From positions 59,325,722 to 59,389,721 of the forward strand of contig CM063112.1 of the NCBI GenBank assembly GCA_031841125.1: a DNA stretch of 64,000 bases, in the 5' to 3' direction. The stretch comes from Acanthococcus lagerstroemiae (lineage: Eukaryota; Arthropoda; Insecta; Hemiptera; Eriococcidae). The notes under the pieces were generated by a model. That model saw nothing but the letters and a program-made list of their open reading frames with translations. It had not been told where the DNA came from and searched no databases. This document shows positions 35,600-48,659 of the stretch, piece after piece. Within the stretch, counting starts at the first letter, position 1; each line of letters opens with the position of its first letter. The translations under genes were made by a program, and so were the position numbers.

Positions 35600-37415
35600 C
35601 ATAGACTCGTGTCGCACAAATATTTACGATAGTAATTTCACAACTTCCCTAAGTCGAGATCCTGCCGACCTTAACATTTTCATTAACTGGGGCTCGAAAC
35701 AAATATTGAACCAATTTTGGCTTTGTCGTATGAGTGCATACACGCATTTAATTATACCTTAATATTTCACGGATTAAAAATAATGTTGATACCTATCTGA
35801 AAAATTATAACAATTTGGAAGCTCTTATAATTGATTTTTTTTCCTGTTTCTTATAGATGTGAGTTGTGCGAAATTAAACCTCTGTTTTCATCTAATTGAT
35901 TCAAAAGATATATTTCTACTTATTCAACGACGACCAACTTTTCGTCCCTATTTCTTTATAAGTCCCTGGTTTACGTTCGTTCTACCGAAGGGAATACTTA
36001 CAATTATTTTTATCTCTGCTAGGATTGTCACATTTTTTACTTCCTCGTATACGAGAACCGTTGTTTCTGCTTATACAAGGTGTCACAATTTTGGTAAGCT
36101 AGTCGAAAAGAAATTTCTATACTTATCGAAAGGAATAAAAACTTTCATTTGAATATCATATTGAGCCCCCTCCCTCGCTCTAAAAGTTTGGCTTCCAAGA
36201 GCTGAAGAATTTCCATTCAGTGTAAAAGTTGATCAGCCGTCACTGTCTGAAAGAGAGGTCACGCATGGGGGGGGGGGTCAATGTTTAACATACTTACAGC
36301 TCTATGAAAACTCTGAAATTTTGCATTAAAAACTTTTGAAAATTCGGTTTTGGTGTGAAACAATTAACTTTGCGTACAAGATTATTTTCTTCTCATTGCC
36401 ACAGTAATGAGACGTCTTCCAGGAATTTTATCAAAAAAAAAAGTTCTTAGGAATCGTTGAGCATCGTATTCCATTTTTGTATAAAAGAGTTCATCGACAC
36501 AGAGCAGCAAAATTCAGATGCATAAAAGTATATAACTATATACTCAGTTTATGTCTATAGTTTTTGACTAGCTCGAATCTATTTTTGAAGATATATTGCT
36601 CCCCTCCTCCCCCCGGAATATCCCACCAGGGAATTAGAACTGAGAAACCTTCAGTGGGTACGTCAAATATATTGATAATAGGATTTCTCGACTCACTGAT
36701 TTTAGTTGCTCCTTGGTCGTATCCTACATTCATACAGGTCTACAGAGGACTCAACCATGCAATATTCCGTGTTGAAATTTGGTTTTAAGTATATCGGAAG
36801 AGGTTTCTTGACTTGGAGATTTCAGTTTTGATGTCCTTTTGGTCGTGTTTCTCACTTATTTGTCTACGCGGGACTGAAGAGTGAAATTCTACGTTTCAGC
36901 TCTTTGTGGACGAATTTGAACCAATTTGGATGGGAGTTTCAAGAAATCCTATTTTGATATTCCATGTACCCATTCGACAAATCCTCTGGTGAAGCCTTTA
37001 AGAGGTGAGGGAGCGGGATTGCAGCAATGTAACGTCAAAAATAGGTTCAACTTCGTCAAAAAATGTGAAAACTGATTTATATTTATTTTTATATTTTGTT
37101 GCCATGAGCTATCATGATAGAAGTTCTCAGTTTTTCTATAATGAAACAGAGTGCGATGACCTGTAGAATTTTTCCCTATGAAATTCCCAGTAGCTATGTA
37201 CTTTAGAGTAGAAGAAAGAATTTCTTTCCTTCAAACTACAATAGATTTTCAACTATTTCAATGCAAAATTACACATTTTATCTTTGTGGGAAGTTCTATG
37301 TTAGACTTCACCGTAGGTGTACAACTCTTCAAAGTTTTTTATTTGCGAAAAAGTCTTGGTTGAGAGTTTGTACTCAAAAAAGATTACTTCAGCCTTCGCG
37401 AGTAAGACTTTTCGA
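35600..37415. other. region upstream of the P450, no gene recognised
   Basis: AT-rich DNA with short open frames only. No exon chain, conserved motif or clear transposon end was seen. The P450 promoter and any non-coding first exon should lie here. Confidence 0.5.
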
Positions 37416-37419
37416 GAAA

Positions 37420-39140
37420 CTAGGGTGCTCCGCCCCCTGGCCGCTACGCGGCCCAACCCCGCCGCCGTCACTCGCTTCGCGCCTCGTGCAACCGCCATAG
37501 TCCTCAGTGTTTGGTCTGAAACTTTTGTTCTGAGTTGAGGTTTGCTTTGTGCTTCTTTTGCTCCCCCTCTATCAGCGGTCCTCCTCCTCCACCACGACAC
37601 CCTCGTTGACCATGCTTGCTCTCCGTCTCCACGGTCATACCTCAACAGTCACAGCCCTCCTTAGCCACAAACTCCTCCCCCACAAGGGCCACAATCTCCT
37701 ACCAGAGGCTTCAGTGTCCATCCCAGGTCTCTTACCTACGCTGTGTCCTCCCCGCGAACCCTTTCCTTCAGCACATTCGGGTAGGCCCTCTTCCTTGGAC
37801 TTCCTCCTCACCTCTACAATCATCGACCACCACAACCGACCTCCACCACCTGGGGTTTAATCTCTTCGCATTGCCCTCTCCCTCGCTCCATGACCTCCAT
37901 CCACAGCTTCTCCTCCACATGGCACCCTCCATTATTCCCCCCGATCATCACCCAGTCCTCCACCTAGTCTCCCCCTATCACCCTTTTCCACCCCAAATGC
38001 CCTCCATTAGGACCACGTCCTTCGACCACCCCTCACCACTGTGGCCTTAATTTCTGTTCACGTACTACACCCCACCAAGACCTCTTCACCCTTTACTACA
38101 ACCTCCCCAATGGCGGCCTTAGTCCCTCTCTACTGCCTTCCCCTGCCGCGGCTCCATCACCCTACGGCCTCCTCGCTCAACCCCCACAAAGATCCCCTGG
38201 TCCTTCAACCAGGAGGTTCCACCACCATGACCACCCCTCCCCCACGAGAACCCTTCCCTTCAAGACCACCTCCCCGGGACCAGACCCTTCCGCACCATGG
38301 CCTTCATCACCAAGGATTTCCTCCTCCATCAGGATCTCTTACTCACCATTACCTCCTCCACTCTGGGCCTTTATCTCCCGCTACAGTCCCCGCCACCACC
38401 GTGGTTTTCCTCCTCTTCAAGAGCTCCCTCCTCCACCGTGAGTATCTCTTATACCACCGGGCCTTTATCTACCAAAGTCTTACTGCCCCTCTAGAACCCT
38501 CACCCACCACTATCCCCTGGGCTTTATCTCCCTTCACAGCCCCTGTACTCACTATGGTCCTCCAACCCCCTTGAAGATCCCTGGCCATCCACCCAGGAGC
38601 TCTCACAACCATGTCCACCCCTCCCCCAAGAGCCCTTAACCATTAAGACCCCACCCCGCCGCCAGCCCCTCCCACACCACGGCCATTTCTCTCCCTGGTC
38701 CCCTCTCTCACCGAGGACTTTCTCCTCCACCAGGTCCTCTTACTCATCTTAACCCCCCGCTTCACCAAGGGCCACCATTTCCGTCCACAGCCCACGCCCC
38801 CACAGGGGCCCTCCTCACTTTTCTGGAACTCCCTCCTCAACCATGAACCCCCTCCTGAAGGTAGGCTACCCCTGGAAAATGGAGCAATGAAGGGGCAGGG
38901 TAGGCAACCCGCAGCGACTTGAGATATTGGAGATTATGGGTAATTATGTCGTACGTCTTTTTATGTCGGTTATGTCTGAGCTAGTACGGGTTCTCAACCA
39001 TGACCCCCCCCCCCCTGAGGGTAAGCTACTCCTGGAAAATTGAGCAATTAAGGGGCGGGGTAGGCAACCCGCAGTACGTTTCTTCAGGATCGGTGGGAGG
39101 GGAGGGGAGGAGAAGTTTTGGTTTGTAATATATAGAGAGA
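37420..39140 (-). mobile_element. Helitron-like non-autonomous element, copy A (1.72 kb)
   Basis: Read on the minus strand it starts TCTCTCTATATATTAC and ends ...GCACCCTAG followed by T, i.e. 5'-TC and 3'-CTAG|T with an imperfect G/C hairpin just before CTAG. The plus strand is extremely C/T-rich, which opens long Pro/Ser/Leu frames with no known domain. Copy B at 46671-48455 shares both ends and the 'tcctcagtgtttggtct.aaacttt' block. No Rep/helicase is present. Confidence 0.6.
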
Positions 39141-39889
39141 AAAAGAGAACTTTTCTGGGCCTATAATTAAAATAAAACGAGTTACATGACTGGGCTTTTG
39201 AAACATGGCAAATTTTCACGAGTTTGATCGGAAAATTTCCCCAAAAATGTATCAGTATTTTGTAAATTCAAATCCTGAAAAACTATGCAAAAATTCCGAA
39301 CCATAAAAATTGAGAATTTGTAAACCCATTGAATTTTGAACACCTTCGGTAATTCTTTTAATCTTAAATACGAGCAGCGAACAGCATATTTTTTATATAC
39401 TTCGTGTTTGTCTTCAAAATATATATATATATTCTTGAAAATTACTAGTAATGCATTTTCCTCAGAAAAAATGTATCTTACAAATTCTAGAATATTTGCA
39501 AAATTTCATAAAATGTTCAAACTTCAATTTTAAATTTTCGATTAAGACAAAAAACCCCGAGCAAACTGCATAGCTGAAATCCAAGAGATTATGAGGTCAA
39601 ATTATATATTTTAAGTAGCCAGGTAGGCAAACAGGCAAATGAGCACATACAAACAGGGTAGCAGAAAGAAAGAGATAAAGACAGACAAAAAGACAGTCAG
39701 GTAGGACTTATTGACAAGTCAACTAGACAGACGAGCAAACAAATAATCCAGGCATTCAAAATGACTGACTGATTGATTACCTGAGTGAGCTGTGAATTGA
39801 GCCACCAATTATCCCGCAATCGAACATCGAGCACAATATATTATGAAGTCAATATAGTCCTACAAGTATTCGTAGAAAGGCGGGATAAA

Positions 39890-40800
39890 TCAATCAATCT
39901 AAAATACTTTTATTGAGGAGGTTTTGCATTGATTTTTGATCGTTTCTCAGTTTACAAATTTTTGGTGTTTTCGAAGCACCAAAGTTGGGTTCACAACTTC
40001 CTGGGCCCATAGCGAGCAAAAGTCTCTTGCAGACGCTCTCACCCCCTCTCCTATTGCGCGCATCTGTTTGGAAATTTATGGAGTCTGTAAATTGATTTAT
40101 ATCATCTTTCCATCTCACACCTTCTTTCCCGTTTTCCTTTTTCCATCTCATAGTTTCCAAAATGGGGTTGTATATGTCCACCGGTCGTCTCTGAGCCGGG
40201 AGATGTGTCCTGCCCAACCCCATTTGTTGCCCCTAATAAATTGTACTGTGTCTACATTTAGACGCCATCTGTTTTTGATTATTTTTGTGCTTATTTTTCA
40301 TGTCTTTTCTCTTTGATCTTTCCATTCCGTTTTGTGTGACTCTTATTTTGCTTAATGTTTTGGCACTGAGTGACCATATTTGGCAGCCATACTTTAAGAC
40401 GGGCACGATGGAGTTGAATATCATGCTGTTATTAGAGTTGCCGAAATTTCCTTTAAAGATGTCTCGTAAAGACTGATAGTGGTCCATGCTTTTGTTATTC
40501 TCATCGCTATTTCGTTGTCTATAGAGTTACCAAATGTTTCTTTTTCGGCCAAAGTATGTTTCTTCTTTTGTTATTTTGAGTTGTTGCTTGTTTACGATCA
40601 CGTAATTTGCTATTTTTCGTCAGTATTTTCGTTTTTTGTATTTTTATGAACAGCCCTGCTGTCATTCTGCTGTGAGTGCTAGTCATTTCAATGCGATTAG
40701 CCAGACTTTCGGCAAACAAAATGATTTCGTCTAACGAAAGTTTGTGAGCTTTTTTACGTTTATATGTATGCCGTTCTGGTCCCAATCAAATTTCCTGACA
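39890..40800 (-). mobile_element. LINE fragment (3' part of the reverse transcriptase ORF)
   Basis: Minus-strand frames show a remnant of the F-A-D-D-I-x-L-F-A motif (DEIILFAESLANRIEM), then VLKYGCQIWSLS (the YGCE.W-type motif), then the basic C-terminal region around 'GWAGHISR' near 40190-40260. Frames are broken. The piece ends near the 'aatcaatc' sequence at 39890. Confidence 0.7.
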
Positions 40801-41085
40801 GTGGCGGATCCAAGGGGGGCATGAGGTGCATGCCCCCTTTTGGTAATGCAATAATAGGGAAAAAGGAATAAAAATGATGAAGTATGCGCTCATTACACGT
40901 CACAAAGGTATAATAAAGCATCTATATATTCGTCATTACGTATTCCACATTGGATAAAATATTTTTACGGGAGAGCACCTTCCCCCCACTCCCGGTAATA
41001 TAAAAGCAACTGCTAATCAATATGCACCGCCGATACTGTACCCCATCCTCCCACCCATCTCCTTTTTCTGAATCCGCGCCGCAGT
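40800..41085. mobile_element. candidate hAT-like MITE
   Basis: It starts 'CAGTGGCGGATCCAAGGGGGGC' and ends 'TGAATCCGCGCCGCAG'. These ends are similar when inverted but imperfect. I could not find a matching target duplication. Confidence 0.35.
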
Positions 41086-41099
41086 TCGAGCAGATTATT

Positions 41100-44000
41100 G
41101 AACTAGATAGGAGACAATAGGGTCTCCCTATCTAACTCCTTTGCCTATGGGAAAGTATGGGCCTTTGTGTCGGTTAGTCTGACGAGAATATCATTTTTTC
41201 AAATAACATTTTTGAAGAATCTACGCACATCAAATTACAATATTCTTGTGTGACTTGGCGTTGATTTTGCTCGTCGACTTTATTTTGTATTATAAAAAGA
41301 GTAGTTTTATTATTAAAAAATTGCATTACGTAGAGCAAATGAAAAAGTAATGAGTAGCGTTTGACGAACTATTTTCAGAAAGTGTGTTAACCCACAGTGG
41401 GTGTGTTTGTAAAGCCGGACCAGGGATCAGTTTTCGGGAATTACTGTAATCTACGTATATAACTATCCTCCGATTCATAAATAGCATATTTTTACTGAAA
41501 CTGTAATTATAATTCGTTCAGTAATTTACCTGACGTAATAATAATTCAATACAGAGTTATTTAAGGAAGTTCCAAATGACTCGGAAGAGTTGATTTAACA
41601 TTTAAAAAAAACAACAACAACCGTGGACTATTCGAACGCGTGAGCTTAAAAATAGTACGAAAATGAGACATTGATTTCCCCTTGGTTTGTTGCTGTATAG
41701 AGTATTTTCTTCTGCATGCTAAAGACGTATACGTACGTACATAAATCGTTTTTAGCCGCCTATTTCACAACATTGAGTTAGCAACCCACAAGACACATCG
41801 AAACGAAAACTTTATTCATTTATTCGAAAAACGTAAAGAAAAACAAATGTTTCAAACATATTATTTCAATATTGTAAAATAAACGATCACCGTATGCATT
41901 TTAACTGTCTCGACGGTCATATACGCTAGCGATTTTCTCGTATAGAAGACCCACCCTTATACACGCTAAACGATCATTCCACTTCGCAAGAGACAACAAA
42001 AAATCACAGAAAAAAATATTGATTTTTTCCTCCCATGAGCAGCTTTCGGCAAAAAGTCAATTTTTCATTTTTTTTTTTTGGTTTTTAAAAAATGTATTTT
42101 CGAGTATTTTGCGAAAAATGTCGTGAAAATGGAAAAAGGTAAAATATGCCCAAAATATGTCGAAAAACGGGTAAAAACATCAAAAAAAAAATCTAAATTC
42201 ATGCTGTTTACGAAAAATATGTAGCTCATACAAATTGGGCTCATTTTACTCGGAATTTTATGATTCGCAAAGATATTGTGAATATTCCTACCGGCAATCA
42301 ACAACAAAAAATATGTAAAAACATAAAAATCCCATCCTTGATAATTAGATAACGTTAGGACGTTTGATAATATGTATATTGTGTTAATTCATCGAACGGA
42401 AATTTTACTGGTATTTATGTAGTATCAAGAATTACCTATGGACTCCCTTATTACTTCCACTTCCATAATTTGATATCTGTATTTTCACTGAATCTTCAGG
42501 AAAATTGTTCTGAATGTTGAGGCTTCACGGAGGAACTAAGTCGGATATTCTAACCTCCTGTGGAGTGTAAGAGTTCGGCTACGGTTTAGGATGAAAGTAC
42601 CTTGCAAATAAAATGAAGAGTTCAAAACAACCGTAAATGTCAAAAAATTATAAATTCTCGGCCAAATTGACTTTCGGCTGAAGCAGAGAATGAAAAACTG
42701 ATTCTGAAAGTCACCGGTGCTCCTCATAAGAATTTAAACCTCCGGGGCACATATTACTCTTAACTAATTTCAATTATTTCGTTTACAAAAAAAATCATTT
42801 AATGGAACCATCGGGGCGGAAGGGCGTATCAACAATTTATTCTGAAAGGGTCAAGGAGGACCTTTCTGATCGTATATATGTTGTGTAGGGAGATTTGATT
42901 GAATGCTAGGATGCACGCTCCTGATTATACCAAGTGGCTCAAATACGAAATTCTTAACTTTAATTTTTTGCATCCAGTTATTCTTATACCTATAATACAT
43001 GGATGACGTGCCTGAGAAAAGGTCTCATTGTTTATATGGAGTTAGTAACAGACATAAAATTACCTTTCAAACGAGCCCAGAACGAAAGCTGTAGGTACAG
43101 AGAGAAGTCGCCAATCTTAGCAATTTCAAAATTAAAAATTTGAAAAACCGGTATTTTATGAAAATAGATTTGAAGTTTTAAACTGCAAAATTCTGGAGCG
43201 CTGTAATACACAAAAATTGAGGATTCAGTAGCGCAAACGAGGTAGTCACTGAAACACTTTCCAGAAAGTTCCACCGATGGTAAATTGTACTAAAAAATTG
43301 TGAATAAATTGAAATTTTTAAAATTGTAAATTTGATAGTATCAGTTATCCAGTTAAATGTCTGTCGATATGTAGGAAGATAGTCACGAAACTATAACGCT
43401 AGAACGTCCTCCAAAATAAAATGGCACTGGAGCAAATTTTAATGCAAAAACTCGAACAAATACTAATTTTTTAGAACGAGTTTTACTGTTCGGAAGAAAC
43501 AGAATGCCACCCACTGACAATGTGGAACCTTTTCCTCTTCTAGATTTTTACAGCTCGATATAATATTAACCCGTCATGCTTCAGGGATGTTGAATTTCAG
43601 CCTTTGAGGTAAAGATGGGCTCTTTAGTATCAGAAATAAATTAAAACAAAAACGGCTGTAAATTTTGATGAAACCCCGGGAGTTATTGTCTGAGGTCATT
43701 ATACCATGTAGACAAACTTTATCCGTTTATATTCGCCAGTTTTACTACAGCAACTATTTAAATGTTGAAAAACGTTGTCTTATCTGTGCAAAAGTTTGAA
43801 ATTATAATTCCCCTCCCCTGATCTCCGTAAAAATTTAGGCTTGGAAGCATTAAAGGGAACAAAGAATTCAATTTTGAAAATTTGAGAAATCATACTTTGC
43901 AGCGTAGCAATTAAATTTATTATTATTATTTCTTATTATTTTTTATTCAACTTTTCAATTTTTAAACGGTATTTTTTTCGAAAAATATATGTTATTATGA

Positions 44001-46560
44001 TTTATCAAATTTTCAAAATTTCTCTGGAATCTACATTTTTTGCCCTGTTTGATGCCACGAACCCATCATTGTATGTAGATTGGAGATGGCACACTGAAAC
44101 TCCAAAATTGTTCATTGCCTAAAAATGTATGGTTTTCAACATTTAATCTGCTGCAGTGGCAACACTGGTTAATATAAATCGATGAAATTTTCCTTGCACA
44201 ATATTCTGATCTCAGACAATATCTCTAAGTTTCATTGGAATCCATCGATTTTGTGATTTTGTTGGTATTTTCCATTCTAAAAACGGCCAGTCTTAACCAA
44301 AAAAGTTGAAACTTTGACCTCTGAGGTGCGGTTTAATAATATCCGGTCAAACTCAAACTTTTTTGAAGATTTTTCGCTTCATTTGAAAGTTTTTTCAAGA
44401 GTAGGAGTTAAGATTCGAGAAGATTTTAAAACAAGGACCGCCGCACGGAGGAGGGCACATAGGGCATTACCTCCAGAAGTGACGGTTCATGTCATTATGG
44501 GTTTTGGATTCGGGGAAAGAGCTGAAGTGAAGAGCATGAAGAGCATTTTGTCTTTTTAAGTAACATTTTTCAGTTAAAAGTTTTTTAATGATTCAAGTAG
44601 AGGGGGGGGGGAGGCGTAAAACTACAAATATTCCTTTAAGTACTTAGAAAACGGTGTCCTTTGAGTCGCTGAATTCGTTGAGTTTATTCTGTCGGCAACC
44701 CCTGGTAGTAATGGTTTACAGGGCGCTACTATATGAAAACTTGGAAATTATTCGGTTAAGGGTTTCTGTAGCCGCTTGTGGATAGTTAATAGTAGAGGTT
44801 GCAGTCAGAATAACCTCAAAAACGAATTCGGCGATCCTAAAAACCCTATTATCGACATAATTGACAGTATTATTTTACAATTTTTATGTTCTGCCTCCTC
44901 AGTAAAGCATTCAAAATGGATCAAAAAATTTTATAGATGAAATTAGGATTTCTGAAATTCAAGTAGACAATCGTTTTCATTATTATTTTATTCGGTTTCT
45001 ATGGTCTGTATTCGAAGTCCAGATAAATATACTTTTTACTCCAGGTTCCAAGGGGCCATTGATGTTTGAATTAACTTTTTTTCTCGAAATTCTCGGTAGG
45101 TACTCCATCTTCACACCAATGCGAACGACATTTTATGGTTAAATGAATTTTTCCGATCGGACTCGATTTTTTTTTAAACTATTGCAGATTCTTCGGTGGG
45201 GCATTCTATGTTAACTTGGTTTCCTCGTTTGACAGGACCCTACAAAATTTTTCCCTTTCCAAAATACTTGTTTTTATATCATAAGAAACAAGCTCGTCTG
45301 GGTGCAAGAATTTGAAAAATTGTGACCTTTCATAACATTATCTTAATTTCCGTGAAAATCTGTCCCCTTATATCCCCAAAATATAGCTCGCTTACCACAG
45401 GGTTTACATGTTCCACCGTTTGAGGAATGCTGCCTTAAATGAGATACCGGCTCTAAATTTCAAATACCTACTCTAATGTAAATATCATGTTTATTTGAAG
45501 CTATAGAGATAATCCAGTTTCTCTACGTGTCTATTACCTTTAGCAGTTTGGTCAACTTGAAATATTTCTAAGGTCAGCTGTGATGTCAGTTTGAAAACCC
45601 CTCTGTCTGTAATTCGCGAAAGTATGATTGAACGCAGCTTTGCTTAGGATTAGAAACTAGAAAATTTTCAAGACCGACCGTCGGAAAAATGTTCCATTCT
45701 GTTGAGGAGATTTTAAGTATTCTATTTTGCTCGTTCTACCTGTGAACTCGTGGAAAAATAATGTTTTCGCTCTATCGTAAACTTAATAAAAAAAAACAAA
45801 AAACGATGTACCTAGGTATCTAGCATGAAGTGGTAAATTTTAAAACAAAATGCCTTCCTATAAGCGCAAATTGCTGACTTGGCGTAGGGGGCTTATTGAC
45901 GGGGGGGGGGGGGTGACAAGACAAAATAGTGGGGCTTTCGGCGGGTTAGGGCTAAGCTCCCTCCCATCTTGGCACCTATCGCCTCTTCTTAGACAGAGGT
46001 ATTACTTATACGTTTGAGCAAAGATTGTGATCTCAATGTGGAATACTGTGTCTAAATAGTGCATGTTTCCTACGAGTACTTACACGCTAGAGTCTTATAT
46101 TAGAATATAAATTTGTTATATTTTCACTTTGGGAAGAAGGGCTTTTATTCCATTCAAATTATGCGTATTGTTGCTGAAAGTTTTTGAGCGCTACCCCATC
46201 ATCAAAATGCATCGGTAACCGGATAATTATGAAGCACTGACGATGGGGTAACATATTCGAAGACGTTCTATAACAATTAGTACTACTTTAGTGAAATGAA
46301 GGCATTTTTTCTCAAAATTTTTCGACGACACCTTGAGAAGAAAAATGGGTTAGAAAAAATATTAGACGTAAGGTGCCTGCAGTTATGAACGCTATGTGGG
46401 TAATAAGGCCATCTCGCTCAAAAACATATTAGTTATAAGAAATCTCAGTAGATGCTGTGATATTCTGATCCTGGCATAAAGTAACCAGGCCAAATTTCTA
46501 GTCCATACATCTATCTGTGGTTTTTATTATCACTTTTTGTAAAAAGTAATAAGCTTGAAA
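41100..46560. other. 5.4-kb gene-free AT-rich stretch
   Basis: No conserved protein motif, exon chain or clear transposon end was recognised. There are several homopolymer runs (T at 42068-42080, G near 44604 and 45901). About 45880-45990 resembles the ends of the repeats at 2360-2540 and 34780-34975. Confidence 0.5.
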
Positions 46561-46670
46561 TTTAAACATCAGTTATGAAAAGGAGGAAGTAAGATAAGTT
46601 CAATGTTTTATACATATTATTTGAAAACTTATTTCATCTATTTTATGTTGCTTTTTTTTTTCAAAATTCA

Positions 46671-48455
46671 CTAGGGGGCTTTGCCCCCTGGTCGCTTCGC
46701 GCCTCGTCCTCAGTGTTTGGTCTAAAACTTTTATTCCTGAGTTGAGGTTTGCTTTTCGCTTCTCACGTGGCACCCTCCGTTCATACCTCCAATCATCACC
46801 CAGTCCTCCACCTAGTCTCCCACGGATCACCCTCTTCCACCCCGAGTGCCCCCCCATTAGGACCAGGTCCCCCTGACCACCCCCACACCACAATAGCCTT
46901 CATTTCTGTTCACGTACCACACCCCCACTAAGACCTCTTCACGCATCTCTACGCCCTCCCCAATTAAGGCCTTAATCCTTCGCTACAGCCTTCCCCTTCC
47001 ACTACTCCTCCTCTACGACCTCCTTGTCCCAACTTCTTCGAAGATCCCCTGGTCCTCTACTCAGGAACTCCCACCACCATGACCACCCCTCCTCTTCAGA
47101 CCCCCGCCACCAGCCCTTCCCGCACCATGGCTTTCATTTCCCTCCCCCGGGACTTCCTCCTCCAGCAGGACCTCTTACTCACCATTCCCCCCCCACACAC
47201 ACACCCCACCCGAGGCCTTTATCCCCCTCCTGAGGCCACGCCACCCATGGATCTCCTTCCCATTCTGGGGCTCCCTCCACCATGAACCACCTCCTAGGGG
47301 TGGGCTGCCCATGGAGAAATAAGCAATTAGTGGGGCAGTGTAGGCGACCCGCAGTCTCTACTCCCTCCCAATGGCGGTCTGAGTCCCTCTCCACAGCTTT
47401 CCCTTCCGCGGCACTATCACCCTACGGACTTCTCGCTCAACCACCTCAAAGATCCCCTGGTCCTCCAACCAGGAGCTTCCACCACCATGACACCCCTCCA
47501 GCTCAAGAACCCTTCTTCTCAAGACCCCTCCCCGGGACCAGAACCTTTCGCACCATGGCCTTCATTCGCCTTCCCGGCCGCCTCTCTCACCAAGAACTTC
47601 TTCCTCCACCAGGACCCCTTCCTCACTATTACCCCCACACTCGGGGCTTTTACCTCTCTCTACAGTCCCCGCCACCATCGTGGTTTTCCTCCCCTTTAGG
47701 AGCTCCCTCCTTCTACCATGAGTACCTCTTACACCCCCGGGCTTTATCTACCAAAATTTTACTGCCCCTCTAGGATCCTCACCCACCACTACCTCCTCCT
47801 TCCTCAATGACCACCCTCTCCTACCAAGGAATTCCTCCGCTACAAGGGCCTCTCATCCACCACTACCCCCTGGGCTTTATCTCCCTTCAGATCCTCTGTC
47901 CTCACTATGGCCCTCCAACCCCCTTGAAGATCCCTGACCACCCCTCCCCTGAGAGCTCTTCTCCTCAAGACCCTACCCCGCCACCAGCCCCTCCCGCACC
48001 ACGGCCATTCCTCTCCGAGGTCCTCTCTTTCACCAAGGACTTTCTCCTCCACCAGGTCCTCTTACTCCCACCCGACCCAGGGCCTTCATTTCCGCCCAGA
48101 GCCCACGCCCCCACAGGGGTCCTCCTCTCTTCAGGAGCTCCCTTTTTAACCATGAACCCCCTCCTAAGGGTAGGCTACCCCTGGAAAATTGAGCAATTGA
48201 GGGACAGGGTAGGCAACCTGCTGCGACTTGCGATCTTGAAGATTATGGGTAATTATATCATTTTATGTCTAATTATGTCGATTACGTCTTAAAACTTGGA
48301 GATCTTTTATGTTAGAACAGATTATGTCCTTGAAAGTAGCTGATCTGCCGCTGCAATTTTTCTAATTTTTAGGTAGGCAACCCGCCGTGCGGTTTTTCCA
48401 GGAGGGGGATGAGGGAGAGGGGAGGAGGAGTTTTGGTTTCTAATATATGGAGAGA
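46671..48455 (-). mobile_element. Helitron-like non-autonomous element, copy B (1785 bp), with a related empty site
   Basis: On the minus strand it starts TCTCTCCATATATTAGAAACC and ends GGGGGCAAAGCCCCCTAG, a 6-bp stem with a 3-nt loop directly before CTAG. It sits between A and T, with no target duplication. The flanks at 46570-46670 and 48456-48620 are contiguous in a second copy of the surrounding repeat at 56690-56920, where 'ttcaattggtgaaaag' matches the rejoined 'ttcatttggtgaaaag'. Pro/Leu-rich open frames inside are compositional. There is an internal partial duplication (47290-47352 and 48160-48220). Confidence 0.65.
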
Positions 48456-48640
48456 TTTGGTGAAAAGTTCTAGGCGAATTTGTAATCTAGTCTCGGTTTT
48501 AATAGAGGCTGATAACAAGGCCACATACCAAAATCTTCAACTTGGTCACCATTTTTGGCAACTTACATCAGGTAGACATTTGCTGACTAAGTTCCTGCCT
48601 AAAAAGACTCATCCTGTGAGCTTCCCTGACTATTATAAAA
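48456..48640. repeat. dispersed repeat interrupted by Helitron-like copy B (right part)
   Basis: Matches 56797-56940: 'ttggtgaaaagt.ctag.cgaatttgtaa.ctagtctcggtttta' through 'ggtagacatttgctgactaa'. The left part is at 46570-46670. Confidence 0.7.
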
Positions 48641-48659
48641 ACAACATTGACTCAAATTC

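Noticed and set aside
37549..38574. Long overlapping Pro/Ser/Leu-rich open frames
   Set aside because: They result from the C/T-rich strand of a Helitron-like element: no domain, no conserved frame between the two copies, and stops absent because of base skew.
43032..43274. 80-codon minus-strand frame
   Set aside because: No motif, no splice context and ordinary AT-rich composition.
46749..48292. Long Pro/Leu-rich frames, up to 163 codons
   Set aside because: Same reason as in copy A. The frames differ from those of copy A.
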